Origin: Geodermatophilus telluris
GTDB taxonomy: Bacteria; Actinomycetota; Actinomycetes; Mycobacteriales; Geodermatophilaceae
Direction of reading: 5' to 3'
DNA: 64,000 nucleotides
NCBI RefSeq assembly: GCF_900102745.1
Contig: NZ_FMZF01000002.1
Location: forward strand, 186,001 to 250,000
The position numbers were made by a program, and so were the translations under genes. The notes under the pieces are model-generated. The model was not told the DNA's origin and made no database searches. It worked only from the letters and a program-made list of their open reading frames with translations. This document shows positions 16,759 to 25,422 of the stretch, one piece after another (the first letter of the stretch is position 1; every line of letters starts with the position of its first letter).

Positions 16759-16960
16759 GACGCACGGGTGGGTCCCACGGCCCACCCCTGCCCCGTGGTC
16801 GTGCTCCGGCACCCCGCCCGGCACCACACCTCGGCCCGCCCCCCAGCGCCACCCCGGCGCTCCCGCGCCACCGTCCCGTGGACCCGTCCCGGTCCCGGCG
16901 GCGCGGACGAGGCAGCGGCCGCAGTCCCCGAGACCGCGCACCAGCACCGAGAGCTGAGAC

Positions 16961-17854
16961 ATGACCGACACGCAGAGCCACACGCCCGTCCGCATCCCGG
17001 CCCAGCCGGGCCCGCAGGCCCGCATCCACCACGTCCCCGTCCGCACCGCGGCGCCGCGCGTGAGCGTCGTCATCCCCACGTACAACGAGGCCCGGAACCT
17101 GCCGCACGTCTTCGCCCAGCTCCCCGCGGGCCTGCACGAGGTGGTCGTCGTCGACGGCCACAGCGTCGACGGGACCGTGGAGGTGGCCCAGGCGCTGCGG
17201 CCCGACGTCCGGATCGTCCGGCAGAACCGCCGCGGCAAGGGCAACGCCATGGCCTGCGGCTTCGCGGCCGTGACGGGCGACGTCGTGGTCATGCTCGACG
17301 CCGACGGCTCGGCCGACGGGCAGGAGATCGAGCGCTTCGTCGCCGCGCTGTCGGCCGGCGCCGACTTCGCCAAGGGCACCCGCTTCGCGGGCGACGGCGG
17401 CAGCAGCGACATCACCGCCGTCCGTGCGTGGGGCAACCGGTGGCTCAACCGGATCGCCAACGTGCTGTTCGGCACCCGCTACACCGACCTCTGCTACGGC
17501 TACAACGCGTTCTGGACGCACTGTCTGCCGGCGCTCGAGCTCGACCCCGGCACGCAGACCGACGACGCGACGCTGTGGGGCGACGGCTTCGAGATCGAGA
17601 CGATCATCAACACCCGCATGGCGAAGGCGGGCATGAAGATCACCGAGGTGCCCAGCTACGAGCACCCGCGGCTGCACGGCACGAGCAACCTCAACACCTG
17701 GCGGGACGGGCTCCGCGTCCTCCGGGCGCTGGTGGTGGAGCGGTGCAACGGCCGGGGGCGCGCCGTGCTCGCCGAGGTCGGCCACCTGACGCCGCGACGG
17801 GAGGACGGCGCCGTGGTGGAGGGCGCCGCCCGGGGCTCCAGCCGGACGGCGTGA
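16961..17854 (+). CDS. GT2 glycosyltransferase (DPM1/DPG-synthase-like), copy 1
   Basis: 297 residues. Residues about 28-260 form a GT-A fold: VSVVIPTYNEARNLPHV, the metal-binding MLDADGSAD, KGTRF and GYNAFW. It resembles dolichyl/polyprenyl-phosphate mannose or glucose synthases and has no membrane helix, so the product would be a sugar on a membrane lipid or repeat unit. It is strikingly similar to the protein encoded at 32053-32931: long runs such as RPDVRIVRQNRRGKGNAMACGF are the same in both. The start ATG has only a weak SD (GAGAG). Confidence 0.9.
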   Translation: MTDTQSHTPVRIPAQPGPQARIHHVPVRTAAPRVSVVIPTYNEARNLPHVFAQLPAGLHEVVVVDGHSVDGTVEVAQALRPDVRIVRQNRRGKGNAMACGFAAVTGDVVVMLDADGSADGQEIERFVAALSAGADFAKGTRFAGDGGSSDITAVRAWGNRWLNRIANVLFGTRYTDLCYGYNAFWTHCLPALELDPGTQTDDATLWGDGFEIETIINTRMAKAGMKITEVPSYEHPRLHGTSNLNTWRDGLRVLRALVVERCNGRGRAVLAEVGHLTPRREDGAVVEGAARGSSRTA

Positions 17855-17972
17855 CCGCCCGCGGCCGCGCGGCCGGCGTCCCGCCACCACGGGGGCGGCG
17901 GGCAGTCGGCGGACCGCGGCCGCGGAGCGGTGGGGCCGGTGGGGTGTCCGGTGTGAGTGGTCCCGCTGGAGG

Positions 17973-17993
17973 GTGACACCTACAGCGTGTCAC
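17973..17993. promoter_or_regulatory. Inverted-repeat operator GTGACAC-N7-GTGTCAC
   Basis: A perfect 7-bp inverted repeat with a 7-nt spacer, directly before the expected -35 position of the promoter whose -10 is at 18017. A dimeric repressor bound here would probably hinder RNA polymerase. Confidence 0.6.
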
Positions 17994-18016
17994 TGTCCAG
18001 TAGCAGAGCGGAGGCC

Positions 18017-18022
18017 TAGGTT
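18017..18022 (+). promoter_or_regulatory. -10 box (TAGGTT) for YRRG protein 2
   Basis: TAGGTT fits TANNNT and lies 47 nt before ATG 18070, leaving a short leader with an AGGAGG ribosome site. Confidence 0.5.
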
Positions 18023-18069
18023 GATCCCGTCGGACGCGCCCCCCGGGGCCGAACCCCCAGGAGGTCGCC

Positions 18070-18291
18070 ATGCAGCCGGTCCGTACCGCCCCGCCCGTCG
18101 AGAGCCCCGCCCCGCGGCGGTCCGCCGTGCGCCTGGCCGCCGCGGCAGCCGCTCCTGTCGCCGCCGCGTGCGACTGCGGGCACGGCAAGCAGGCCCACCA
18201 GCACTACCGCCGGGGGAGCGACTGCGCCTTCTGCGGCTGCGCGCGCTACCACCGTCCGCTGCTGCGCCGCCTGATCTCGCTCGCCCGCTGA
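18070..18291 (+). CDS. Small Cys/His-rich 'YRRG' protein, member 2
   Basis: 73 residues. ATG 18070 has AGGAGG 6 nt upstream, a strong signal. An Ala-rich N-terminal half (possibly a helix) leads to CDCGHGKQAHQHYRRGSDCAFC, then GCARYHRPLLRRL. All Cys and His positions match member 1. It is monocistronic, with its own promoter and a palindromic operator at 17973-17993, so it is likely to be switched by a dedicated regulator. No function is known to me for this family. Confidence 0.8.
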   Translation: MQPVRTAPPVESPAPRRSAVRLAAAAAAPVAAACDCGHGKQAHQHYRRGSDCAFCGCARYHRPLLRRLISLAR

Positions 18292-18631
18292 GCCACGCGC
18301 CACCGCGCGACCTGCGAGGGCGGGCCGGCCCGGTGCCCGGAGCGGGCGCCGACCGGTGACCGGCGGGTCCCCGGGTGCGGCCGGTGCCGGTGGGGCGCGT
18401 GTGACGACCGTGGCGAACGAGGTGGACGAGCACCTCGGGACGGACGGGTCCGCCCCGTCCCCCTCCGCGGCGGCCGCCGAGCGGTCGGGTCGCCCCTGAC
18501 CAGGCCCGGAACGACGCGGATCTCGGCCAGGTAACGGCCGGGTGCTCAAGATCTGCCCGAAGTCAAGCGTGAGATTCATCAAGCTTGTGCGGACCGTGTT
18601 CGGGCAATGACAGACAGCTACTGTCAACGAC
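18292..18631. other. Intergenic region before the first GH16 gene
   Basis: 340 bases. The left part is GC-rich and holds only a 32-codon frame from GTG 18401 to 18499 that I cannot support. The right part (18531-18630) is AT-richer, with three TCAAG motifs, and ends in the leaderless promoter at 18619. Confidence 0.4.
18619..18624 (+). promoter_or_regulatory. -10 box (TACTGT) for a leaderless GH16 gene
   Basis: TACTGT ends 7 nt before ATG 18632 and there is no SD. The same hexamer, at the same type of spacing, occurs before the short frame at 38526. Confidence 0.55.
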
Positions 18632-19807
18632 ATGCAGCACCGCGCGCCGCGTCGCCCCCGGTTCTTCGTCACGACCTCGGTCATGGCCCTGCTCGTCGGC
18701 AGCGGCGGCGTGGTGGGCGGTCTGCTCGCCGAGAGCGCCCCGGTGTCCCAGGAGGCCGCCGTGAGCAGCCCCGACCTCGCCGAGGCCGCCCGGACGCGGT
18801 GGCAGGACGCGCAGCGCGCCTCCCGCGAGGCCGCCTCCCGTTGGCCCGGGGGCGGTCGGCCGTCGACGCCGACGACCACGCCGGCACCCACCGCTGCCGT
18901 GCCGCCGACGACCGCGGCACCGGTCCCCACCGCCCCTGCGACGCAGACCCCGACCGCGAGCGCCACCCCCGTCCCGACGACGTCGGACCCCGCGCCGGCC
19001 GCCACGCCCTCCAGCCCCGCGACCGGCGGGACCGCCCCCACCACGCAGGCCGGCAGCGGCACCACCGGCGGGACCACGAGCGGCAGCACGGGCAGCAGCA
19101 CGGCCGTCAGCCCCGCGGTCAGCGCCGCCGGCTTCGACTCCGTCGAGGAGTTCGCCACGCCGGTCCCGGCCGGTACCTGGCCGTCCGACGGCCGGGCGCC
19201 CACGGCCTACCCGAAGTACGTCTCCTACCGTGACGGGACCTCGAACACCTACTACCCGTCGCAGGTGCTCAGCGTCCACGACGGCGTCCTGGACTGGAAC
19301 GTGCGCAACAGCATGGGCGCCGCCGTCCTGCCCTTCGGGTACCAGGGGTTCACCTACGGGACGTACACGGTGCGCATGCGGACCGACAACTTCCCCGACT
19401 ACCACATCGCCTTCCTGCTCTGGCCGAACACCGACAAGTGGACCCACGAGCTCGACGGCCCCGAGTCGGACACCGACAAGACCAACCCCTACTCGGCGGT
19501 CCTGCAGTCGACCGACCCGGTCCGCTTCCTGCCGTCGGACCCCAAGCCCACGACGCCCATCTCCTGGAACGCGCCGGAGTTCCACAACTACACGTGGCAG
19601 TGGGGCCCGGACTTCGTGGCCTTCTACCAGGACGGCGTGCAGATCTCCCGGGTGACGAGCAACGTGCCCAACCAGGGCATGCACCCGGTGATGCAGGTCG
19701 AGTTCGAGAAGGCGGGCGTCAAGCCGGCCGCGTCCATCTCCGGCCACGTCCTCGTCGACCGCGTCATGTACGACCCGAGCTACACGATCGCGGTCCCCAC
19801 CGTCTGA
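18632..19807 (+). CDS. Secreted GH16-type glycoside hydrolase with Ser/Thr/Pro linker
   Basis: 391 residues. An N-terminal signal or anchor (about 12-32), a short charged helix, a long Thr/Pro/Ser/Gly linker (about 75-165), then a beta-jelly-roll domain of about 225 residues. The GH16 catalytic signature ExDxxE is seen as HELDGPE, with strands YGTYTVRMRTD before it and NYTWQWGPDFVAFYQDG after it. GH16 enzymes cut beta-1,3/1,4-glucans, galactans or xyloglucan, or transfer chains. In this locus it could trim or remodel the exported polymer. The start is leaderless (TACTGT at 18619). Confidence 0.85.
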   Translation: MQHRAPRRPRFFVTTSVMALLVGSGGVVGGLLAESAPVSQEAAVSSPDLAEAARTRWQDAQRASREAASRWPGGGRPSTPTTTPAPTAAVPPTTAAPVPTAPATQTPTASATPVPTTSDPAPAATPSSPATGGTAPTTQAGSGTTGGTTSGSTGSSTAVSPAVSAAGFDSVEEFATPVPAGTWPSDGRAPTAYPKYVSYRDGTSNTYYPSQVLSVHDGVLDWNVRNSMGAAVLPFGYQGFTYGTYTVRMRTDNFPDYHIAFLLWPNTDKWTHELDGPESDTDKTNPYSAVLQSTDPVRFLPSDPKPTTPISWNAPEFHNYTWQWGPDFVAFYQDGVQISRVTSNVPNQGMHPVMQVEFEKAGVKPAASISGHVLVDRVMYDPSYTIAVPTV

Positions 19808-19814
19808 GGTCGCG

Positions 19815-19839
19815 GGCTCACCCCTTCGGGCGGGGAGCC
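19815..19839 (+). terminator. Imperfect hairpin after GH16 gene 1
   Basis: GGCT-CA-CCCC pairs with GGGG-AGCC around a 7-nt loop, 8 bases after the stop codon. There is a 2-nt bulge. Confidence 0.4.
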
Positions 19840-19917
19840 GCCGCTCCCGCCCGCCCCGCGCGGTACCGTCCCGGGGCCCGGCCGCCGGAGTCGGGGCAGG
19901 GGACGAGAGGGTGGACG

Positions 19918-21228
19918 GTGACTCCTCAGCAGGCGCCGGGGACCGGGGGGAGCGCCGTGCCCGCCCTGTGGTGCGGCGAGCTCGAGCTGGCCGGCGAACC
20001 GGCGGTCACCGGCATCCGCGCCTACGCCGGCCAGCGCCGGGCGCGGGTCCTGCTGCGGCTGCACGGCGACCCGCTCGGCTACCTGGAGGTGCCGGTCACC
20101 GGTGCCGGCCCGGACGCCGCAGAGGTGGCCCGCACCGGCGCCGAGCGCCACGTCGGGGCGATCGCCGCCCACCTGGCCGCCGAGGGCGTGGACTGGACCG
20201 TCGGGGACCCGGTGCCCGCCCCGGCGAGCGGGTGCCCCGGCCGGTTCGCCTCCGACACCGAGGTCACCGTCGTCGTCTGCACCCGGGACCGGGGGGAGGC
20301 GCTGGCGGAGTGCCTCGAGCGGCTGGCGGCCCTGACCCACCCGCACCTGGAGCTGCTGGTCGTCGACAACGCCCCTTCCGACGACAGCACCCGCCGGGTG
20401 GTCGAGTCCTTCGCCGCCCGGGACCCCCGCTTCCGGCACGTGCTGGAACCGCGGCCCGGGCTGTCCCGGGCCCGCAACCGCGGCCTCGCCGAGGCCCGGG
20501 GCGCGGTCATCGCCTACACCGACGACGACGTGGCCGTGGACCCCGGCTGGGTCCAGGGCCTGCTGCGGGGCTTCGCGCGCCGGGCCGACGTGGGCTGCGT
20601 GACCGGCCTGGTGGCCACGGCCGGCATCGACACCGGCGAGGAGGCCTACTTCGACGCCCGCGCGGCCTCCTGGTCGACCCGCTGCGAGCCGGAGATCTAC
20701 GACCTGGCCGGCGACGCGCGCGACGACGCCCTCTACCCCTACTCGGCCGGGATCTTCGGCACGGGCGCGAACTTCGCCTTCGACACCGCGATGCTCCGGG
20801 AGCTCGGCGGCTTCGACGAGGCGCTCGGCGCGGGTGCGCCGACCCGCGGCGGTGAGGACCTCGACGTGTTCGTCCGGGTGCTCCGGGCCGGCCGCGCGCT
20901 GGCCTACGAGCCGGCCGCCGTCGTCTGGCACCACCACCGCGCCGACCCCGCCGCCCTGCTGCGCCAGCTGTACGGCTACGGCACCGGGCTGACCGCCTAC
21001 CTCACCAAGTGCCTGCTGCAGCGCGACGTCCGCCGGGACGTCATCCGCCGGGTCCCGCGGGGGCTCGCGCGGGTGGTCCGGATCCGGCAGGCCACCGACG
21101 AGCGGCTGGGGGAGGGGGCGCGGGCGCCGCAGGGCGCGCTCGCCAGCGAGCTGCGCGGCTACCTCGCCGGCCCGGCGCTCTACCTCCGGGCCCGCCGGGA
21201 GGTCGGGCGCAGCCGCGCCGGCGCGTAG
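19918..21228 (+). CDS. GT2 glycosyltransferase with N-terminal extension
   Basis: 436 residues from GTG 19918 (GAGAGGG upstream). The first 110 residues form an unassigned alpha/beta domain seen ahead of some actinobacterial GT2 enzymes. The GT-A domain follows: VTVVVCTRDRGEAL, VVDNAPSDDST, AYTDDDVAVD as the metal site, then GTGANFAFD and GGEDLDVFVRV as the acceptor and catalytic region. It is probably cytoplasmic and adds one sugar of the repeat unit. Its last 49 bases overlap the end of the convergent membrane protein gene. Confidence 0.88.
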   Translation: MTPQQAPGTGGSAVPALWCGELELAGEPAVTGIRAYAGQRRARVLLRLHGDPLGYLEVPVTGAGPDAAEVARTGAERHVGAIAAHLAAEGVDWTVGDPVPAPASGCPGRFASDTEVTVVVCTRDRGEALAECLERLAALTHPHLELLVVDNAPSDDSTRRVVESFAARDPRFRHVLEPRPGLSRARNRGLAEARGAVIAYTDDDVAVDPGWVQGLLRGFARRADVGCVTGLVATAGIDTGEEAYFDARAASWSTRCEPEIYDLAGDARDDALYPYSAGIFGTGANFAFDTAMLRELGGFDEALGAGAPTRGGEDLDVFVRVLRAGRALAYEPAAVVWHHHRADPAALLRQLYGYGTGLTAYLTKCLLQRDVRRDVIRRVPRGLARVVRIRQATDERLGEGARAPQGALASELRGYLAGPALYLRARREVGRSRAGA

Positions 21229-21881
21229 CCGTCGTCCCGGCGGGGCCCCCGCCAGGCCCGCAGGGCGACCACGCCGACGGCGGCGACCAGCACGCCCGCG
21301 TAGACCGGGTACGGCAGGTGCGCCGACGTCGGCAGCAGCGGCCAGAGCAGGGGCACGCCGGGTCCGGAGGCCAGGTCCCGGACGACGTGCAGGACCACCC
21401 CGAGGGCCAGCCCCGCCAGCCGGGTGCGCTGCGCCCGCCAGACCCCCGCCGCCACGAGCAGGACCAGCACCGTGGTCACCGAGTGGCTGACCGGGCGGCC
21501 GCCGTCGGCGGTGACCTCGGCCCCCAGGTAGAGCGGCACGTGGTCGAGGTCGATGAGCACCGCCCCGGCGAGGGCCCAGAGCACGAGCCGGCGGGACCGC
21601 ACCCCGGCCGCGGCCAGCAGCAGCCCGGCGGTCAGCAGGTGGGCCGGCTCGTCGAGCAGCGCCTCGGCCGGCACCGACCAGTGGCGCAGGGCGAGCAGCC
21701 GGTCGATCCCGAGGACGGCGACGAGTGCCGCGACGGCGCCGAGGACCACACGGGCACGGGCCGCCACCCCGCCGTCCTGACCGGCGCCACCCGGCAGCGG
21801 GCGCCCGTCGATCCCTGCCACGGTCCTGCACAACGCGCGGGCTCCGCCCGGTGTCCCCCGCGACGCCGTGGCCCCGGTCAC
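21180..21881 (-). CDS. YdjM/DUF457-type membrane-bound metal-dependent hydrolase-like protein
   Basis: 233 residues, of which about 190 are solid. Four to five membrane helices carry conserved polar residues: DEPAHLLTAG, LIDLDHVPLYLG, PVSHSV and LHVVRDLASGPGVPLLWPL. This His/Asp pattern is that of the YdjM (LexA-regulated) / DUF457 family, thought to be membrane metallo-hydrolases. The N-terminal 35 residues from GTG 21881 are low-complexity, and a start at about 21765 is possible. Substrate unknown. Confidence 0.75.
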   Translation of the reverse strand: MTGATASRGTPGGARALCRTVAGIDGRPLPGGAGQDGGVAARARVVLGAVAALVAVLGIDRLLALRHWSVPAEALLDEPAHLLTAGLLLAAAGVRSRRLVLWALAGAVLIDLDHVPLYLGAEVTADGGRPVSHSVTTVLVLLVAAGVWRAQRTRLAGLALGVVLHVVRDLASGPGVPLLWPLLPTSAHLPYPVYAGVLVAAVGVVALRAWRGPRRDDGYAPARLRPTSRRARR

Positions 21882-21984
21882 GTGGGCGGACCGTTACCAC
21901 GATCGTTGCGCTCCGTAGCCGAGCCCGGCTCGGACACGCCGTCCTCCGGTACCCTGGAGCCCGCAAGGTGACGGACAGCTACCT

Positions 21985-21999
21985 GAGGAGCCCCCCATT
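21985..21999 (+). promoter_or_regulatory. Shine-Dalgarno GAGGAG placed 6 nt before an ATT codon
   Basis: GAGGAG (21985-21990), six C residues, then ATT (21997-21999) in frame with the GH16 protein. No ATG, GTG or TTG exists in this frame between the previous stop (21916) and ATG 22141. Confidence 0.55.
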
Positions 22000-22917
22000 T
22001 CCGGAGCAGGCCCGGTCCTGGACCCGCACGAGACCGGTGCCGGCGGGACGCCCCCCGCCGGTGACCCCGGGGGCCGGGCGGCCCGTCGTGCACGGGCGCT
22101 GCTCGCCGGCGTCCGCCCCCGCACCTGGGTCGTCGCCGGGATGGTGCTCGTCCTGCTGGTGGGGGGTCTCGTGTGGACGTCGTGGGACCGGCACGACAGC
22201 ACGATGCCCGTCGGCGACCTGGACGGCTGGCGGCAGACCTTCACCGAGGACTTCCAGGAGGACGTGCCGCTGGGGTCGTTCCCCGGCGCCCCCTACGAGG
22301 AGAAGTGGACCGGGTACCAGGGCTTCACCGACACCTCGGGCGAGGGCCGGTACGAGACCGCGCACGTCGTCTCCGTGCAGGACGGCATCCTGGACATGTA
22401 CCTGCGCACGGAGGACGGCACGCCCCTGGTGGCCGCGCCGGTCCCGCTGGTCAGCGGTTCGTGGGGCGGCCAGCTCTACGGCCGGTTCGAGGTCCGCTTC
22501 CGGGCGGACCCGGTGACCGGCTACAAGACCGCCTGGCTGCTGTGGCCGGACTCCGACGAGTGGGCCGACGGCGAGGTCGACTTCCCGGAGGGGCCGCTCG
22601 ACGGCGAGTTCTACGCCGCCAACCTCTGCGTGGGCGAGCCGGGCACCTTCTGCTACCGCAGCGAGGACCTCGCGACCTTCACCTCGTGGCACACCGCGGC
22701 CATCGAGTGGACGCCGGCGGGGGTGACCTTCTACCTCGACGGGGAGGAGGTCGGGCACTCCGACGAGAGCCCGTCCAAGCCCATGCACTGGGTGCTGCAG
22801 ACCGAGACCGACCACGGCGAGCCCCCGGCCTCGTCGTCCGGGCACGTCGAGATCGACTGGGTCACCATCTACGAGATGACCCCCGACCACCCGGACGCCG
22901 AGCAGACCGCGTCCTGA
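21997..22917 (+). CDS. Membrane-anchored GH16-type glycoside hydrolase, probable ATT start
   Basis: 306 residues if it begins at ATT 21997, 258 if at ATG 22141. The region before ATG 22141 codes for a Gly/Pro-rich tail and a basic ARRARALLAGVRPRTW segment that would orient the membrane helix VVAGMVLVLLVGGLVW; starting at 22141 would cut into that helix and leave no SD. The mature domain shows the GH16 signature ExDxxE as DGEVDFPEG, with YGRFEVRFRAD before it and HVEIDWVTIYEM at the end. It would be an extracytoplasmic glycanase or transglycosylase anchored in the membrane, in contrast to the linker-type enzyme at 18632. Confidence 0.8.
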   Translation: MSGAGPVLDPHETGAGGTPPAGDPGGRAARRARALLAGVRPRTWVVAGMVLVLLVGGLVWTSWDRHDSTMPVGDLDGWRQTFTEDFQEDVPLGSFPGAPYEEKWTGYQGFTDTSGEGRYETAHVVSVQDGILDMYLRTEDGTPLVAAPVPLVSGSWGGQLYGRFEVRFRADPVTGYKTAWLLWPDSDEWADGEVDFPEGPLDGEFYAANLCVGEPGTFCYRSEDLATFTSWHTAAIEWTPAGVTFYLDGEEVGHSDESPSKPMHWVLQTETDHGEPPASSSGHVEIDWVTIYEMTPDHPDAEQTAS

Positions 22918-22937
22918 CCGGCGCCCCGGGCCGGCCT

Positions 22938-22967
22938 CCCCGCGCCACCGGTCGGGGCGGCGCGGGG
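22938..22967. terminator. Bidirectional hairpin between convergent genes
   Basis: CCCCGCGCC and GGCGCGGGG form a 9-bp stem with a 12-nt loop, lying between the stops of the GH16 gene and the leftward membrane protein gene. Confidence 0.5.
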
Positions 22968-22974
22968 GCGTCGA

Positions 22975-25170
22975 TCAGGTGGGCGGGATCCCCGGGCCGA
23001 CGTACTGCAGGACCCAGGTGCCGCGCTCCTGCCGCACCACCTGCCAGTCCGGGTCCGACCGCAGCGTGGCCAGCAGGTCCTCGTAGCTGCCCTGCGGGTA
23101 GGTCCGGTAGTAGTCGTCGTAGACCTGCATGCTCTCGGTGAAGACGACGTACACCGGTGCCCCGTCGGCCCGGCTGAAGACGACGTCCTGCAGGGCGTCG
23201 ACGCTCAGCGGCAGCGACTCGGTGACCGGCTCGCCCGCGTAGAACGCCGCCTCCCGCAGGGCCTGGTCCAGCGCCACGTCCGCGTCGCTGCCCGTGGTGC
23301 CGCTGTCCGGGTCGCCCCCCGCCGTGGACAGCGTGGGGTCGCTCCACCCGCGGCCGGGCCAGTTGCCGTCGACGGCGATGACGAGGGACTCGTCCGGCTG
23401 CGCCTCCAGGAACCGGGCGGCGCGGATCTCCTCCGGGCGGATGCTGTTGACGTACCAGGGGCCGAAGGTGGCCTGCGCGACGGCGACGCCGGCGACGACG
23501 GTCCACGCGGTGGCCGCGAGCGGGGCGAGCACCCGCACCCCGCGCCCCTCGCCCGCGAGGGCGGTCGCCAGCGCCGGCCCCAGGACGGCGACGCAGCCGA
23601 CGGTCGAGTACAGCGTCACGCGGAGGATGGCCTCGCCGCCGTAGTTCTGCGCGGCGAGCAGCGCGAACGGCGAGAAGGTGACCGCGGCCTGCACCACGAC
23701 GTCCCGGCGCCGCCACGCCTCGCGCCAGCCCTGGCGCCGGAGGCGGACGAGCAGGACACCCAGCGTGGACAGCCACAGCAGCACCGCGGTGCCGCGGGCG
23801 AACAGGCCCGCCGTGTCACGGCCCAGCGCCGGGACGGGCGCGACGTTGCCGGCCGCGTTGGAGACGATGTCGAAGCCGCTGAAGATGCCGTAGGACGCGA
23901 CGGCGTCGTACCGCGACGCCAGGTAGCCCAGGGCGACCACGGCCATGGCGGCGGGCAGCCACCACGGGGCCCGGCGGATCACGGCCAGCACCACGGTCAG
24001 GCCCAGCAGCCAGAACGGGGTCAGCTGGTGCGTCGGGACGACGACCACGTAGAGCGCGAGGGCGAGCACCGCGCTGGTGCGGCTGTCCGGGGACCGGACC
24101 AGCAGGACGAGGAAGCCCGCGGCGAGGCAGATGGCCACGGCCTGGGGGGAGAAGTAGTCCTGCCCCACCCAGTTGAAGAGGACGACCAGCGCGGCCGCCG
24201 CCGCGGCGCCGACCGGGCGGGCGCCGTAGGCACGGGCCAGCGCGGCCGCGGCGACGGCGAGCAGCACGTGCACCATCGCCGGGAACCAGCGCGCCGTGTC
24301 GAGCGTGGCGACCCCGCTGGCGTCGCCGAAGAAGGCGGCAGCGGTGAACATGCTCGGCCAGTTCATGTAGATGTTCGTGCCGCCGAGCACGTGCTGGCTG
24401 TCCTGCAGGACCGTGACGATGCCGATGTGCTTGTAGGTCCACGTCGCGTTGGGCACGGCGGAGGCCGCCGCCGCGGTGACCCGCAGGACCAGCGCCAGGG
24501 CCACCGCCGAGCCGGCGACGACCGCCGTCCGCCCGAGGCGCAGGCCGGCGACCAGGACCGCGAGCGCGACGACGAGCGCGGCCGTGAGCTGCCAGGGGCC
24601 CGACACCAGCAGGCCGAGGACCGACGGGTCGGAGGTGCGGATGCGCGGCAGCGCGATCGCCCACAGCACGACGGACAGCAGCAGGCCGGCGCCGAGCGCC
24701 AGCGTCGACGACCGGGGCCGGGGCAGGGGGAGGGGCGCCAGCCCGCTCCTCCGCAGCGCCAGGGCGGCGACCACCAGGGAGGCCGCCGCGACGACGGCGA
24801 AGCCGAGGCGGGGGATCCACACCCCCGTCCAGCCGCCCAGGGTCGACAGCGCCAGCAGGACGGCGAGCCCCAGGAGCGGTGCCACGGCGGCCCGCGTCAT
24901 CGCGGGGAGGCGGAGCCCGGCCGTGATCGCCGTGCCGGGCGCGGTGAGCCAGAACAGCAGCAGGACCAGGCCGCGGACGGTGGTGCCCAGCCCGCCGTCG
25001 TCCGCGGGGAAGCCGGCGAGGACGACGAGCGCCAGGACGGAGGTGACGACCGCGAGCAGGGCCGCCCAGGAGTCCCGCCCCCGACGCGGGCGGCGGGTGG
25101 CCGGACGGACGTCCCGCGGTGCCGTCGCGACCTCCGCCGGGCCCCCCGACGGTAGTATGAGCTCCGACAC
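22975..25170 (-). CDS. Large polytopic membrane protein, glycosyltransferase-C or polymerase-like
   Basis: 731 residues from GTG 25170, with GGGAGG 8 nt upstream. About 14-16 hydrophobic segments are followed by a soluble C-terminal region of about 150 residues that includes VIAVDGNWPGRGW and PVYVVFTESMQVYDDYY. The layout (many helices, then an outside domain) resembles GT-C mannosyltransferases and some EPS polymerases of actinobacteria, but I do not see a safe DxD motif in the first loop; the loop has TSDPS and NATWTYKHIG. A role in glycan assembly is inferred from size, topology and context. Confidence 0.7.
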   Translation of the reverse strand: MSELILPSGGPAEVATAPRDVRPATRRPRRGRDSWAALLAVVTSVLALVVLAGFPADDGGLGTTVRGLVLLLFWLTAPGTAITAGLRLPAMTRAAVAPLLGLAVLLALSTLGGWTGVWIPRLGFAVVAAASLVVAALALRRSGLAPLPLPRPRSSTLALGAGLLLSVVLWAIALPRIRTSDPSVLGLLVSGPWQLTAALVVALAVLVAGLRLGRTAVVAGSAVALALVLRVTAAAASAVPNATWTYKHIGIVTVLQDSQHVLGGTNIYMNWPSMFTAAAFFGDASGVATLDTARWFPAMVHVLLAVAAAALARAYGARPVGAAAAAALVVLFNWVGQDYFSPQAVAICLAAGFLVLLVRSPDSRTSAVLALALYVVVVPTHQLTPFWLLGLTVVLAVIRRAPWWLPAAMAVVALGYLASRYDAVASYGIFSGFDIVSNAAGNVAPVPALGRDTAGLFARGTAVLLWLSTLGVLLVRLRRQGWREAWRRRDVVVQAAVTFSPFALLAAQNYGGEAILRVTLYSTVGCVAVLGPALATALAGEGRGVRVLAPLAATAWTVVAGVAVAQATFGPWYVNSIRPEEIRAARFLEAQPDESLVIAVDGNWPGRGWSDPTLSTAGGDPDSGTTGSDADVALDQALREAAFYAGEPVTESLPLSVDALQDVVFSRADGAPVYVVFTESMQVYDDYYRTYPQGSYEDLLATLRSDPDWQVVRQERGTWVLQYVGPGIPPT

Positions 25171-25322
25171 CCGCTGTGCCTCCCGCCGATTCGTGTGGAT
25201 GACGCCCGGCCTCGACGCCGTGGCTGGGACCGCGGTGCGCGGGTCCTCGGCGCGCCTGCAGTGCGGCGCGCGCTTCCCATGGTGCCGTCCCCGCAGCGCA
25301 CCGGGCCAGTGCCCACCCCCGT

Positions 25323-25342
25323 CGGGTGAGGCCACTCACCCG
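25323..25342 (-). terminator. Hairpin after flippase 2
   Basis: CGGGTGAG-GCCA-CTCACCCG, an 8-bp stem with a 4-nt loop, about 80 bases past the stop of the flippase gene. The rest of 25171-25422 is leader for the membrane protein gene and shows nothing else clear. Confidence 0.5.
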
Positions 25343-25422
25343 GTCGGAGCGCTCCTGGTCACGGGCCGGTCACGTGCCGTGTCGCAGCGCCGTCCCGCGC
25401 GGACGGGGCGGCCGCCTCCCGC

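Noticed and set aside
15045-17475. Long minus-strand frames opposite the Pro/Thr-rich protein, rich in Gly, Val and Ser
   Set aside because: They mirror a low-complexity plus-strand gene that has a signal peptide, a clear SD and sensible codon use. The repeats on the minus strand are the complement of DPATT-type codons.
18401-18499. A 32-codon frame starting with GTG before the GH16 gene
   Set aside because: No SD, promoter or family support. It may be chance in GC-rich DNA.
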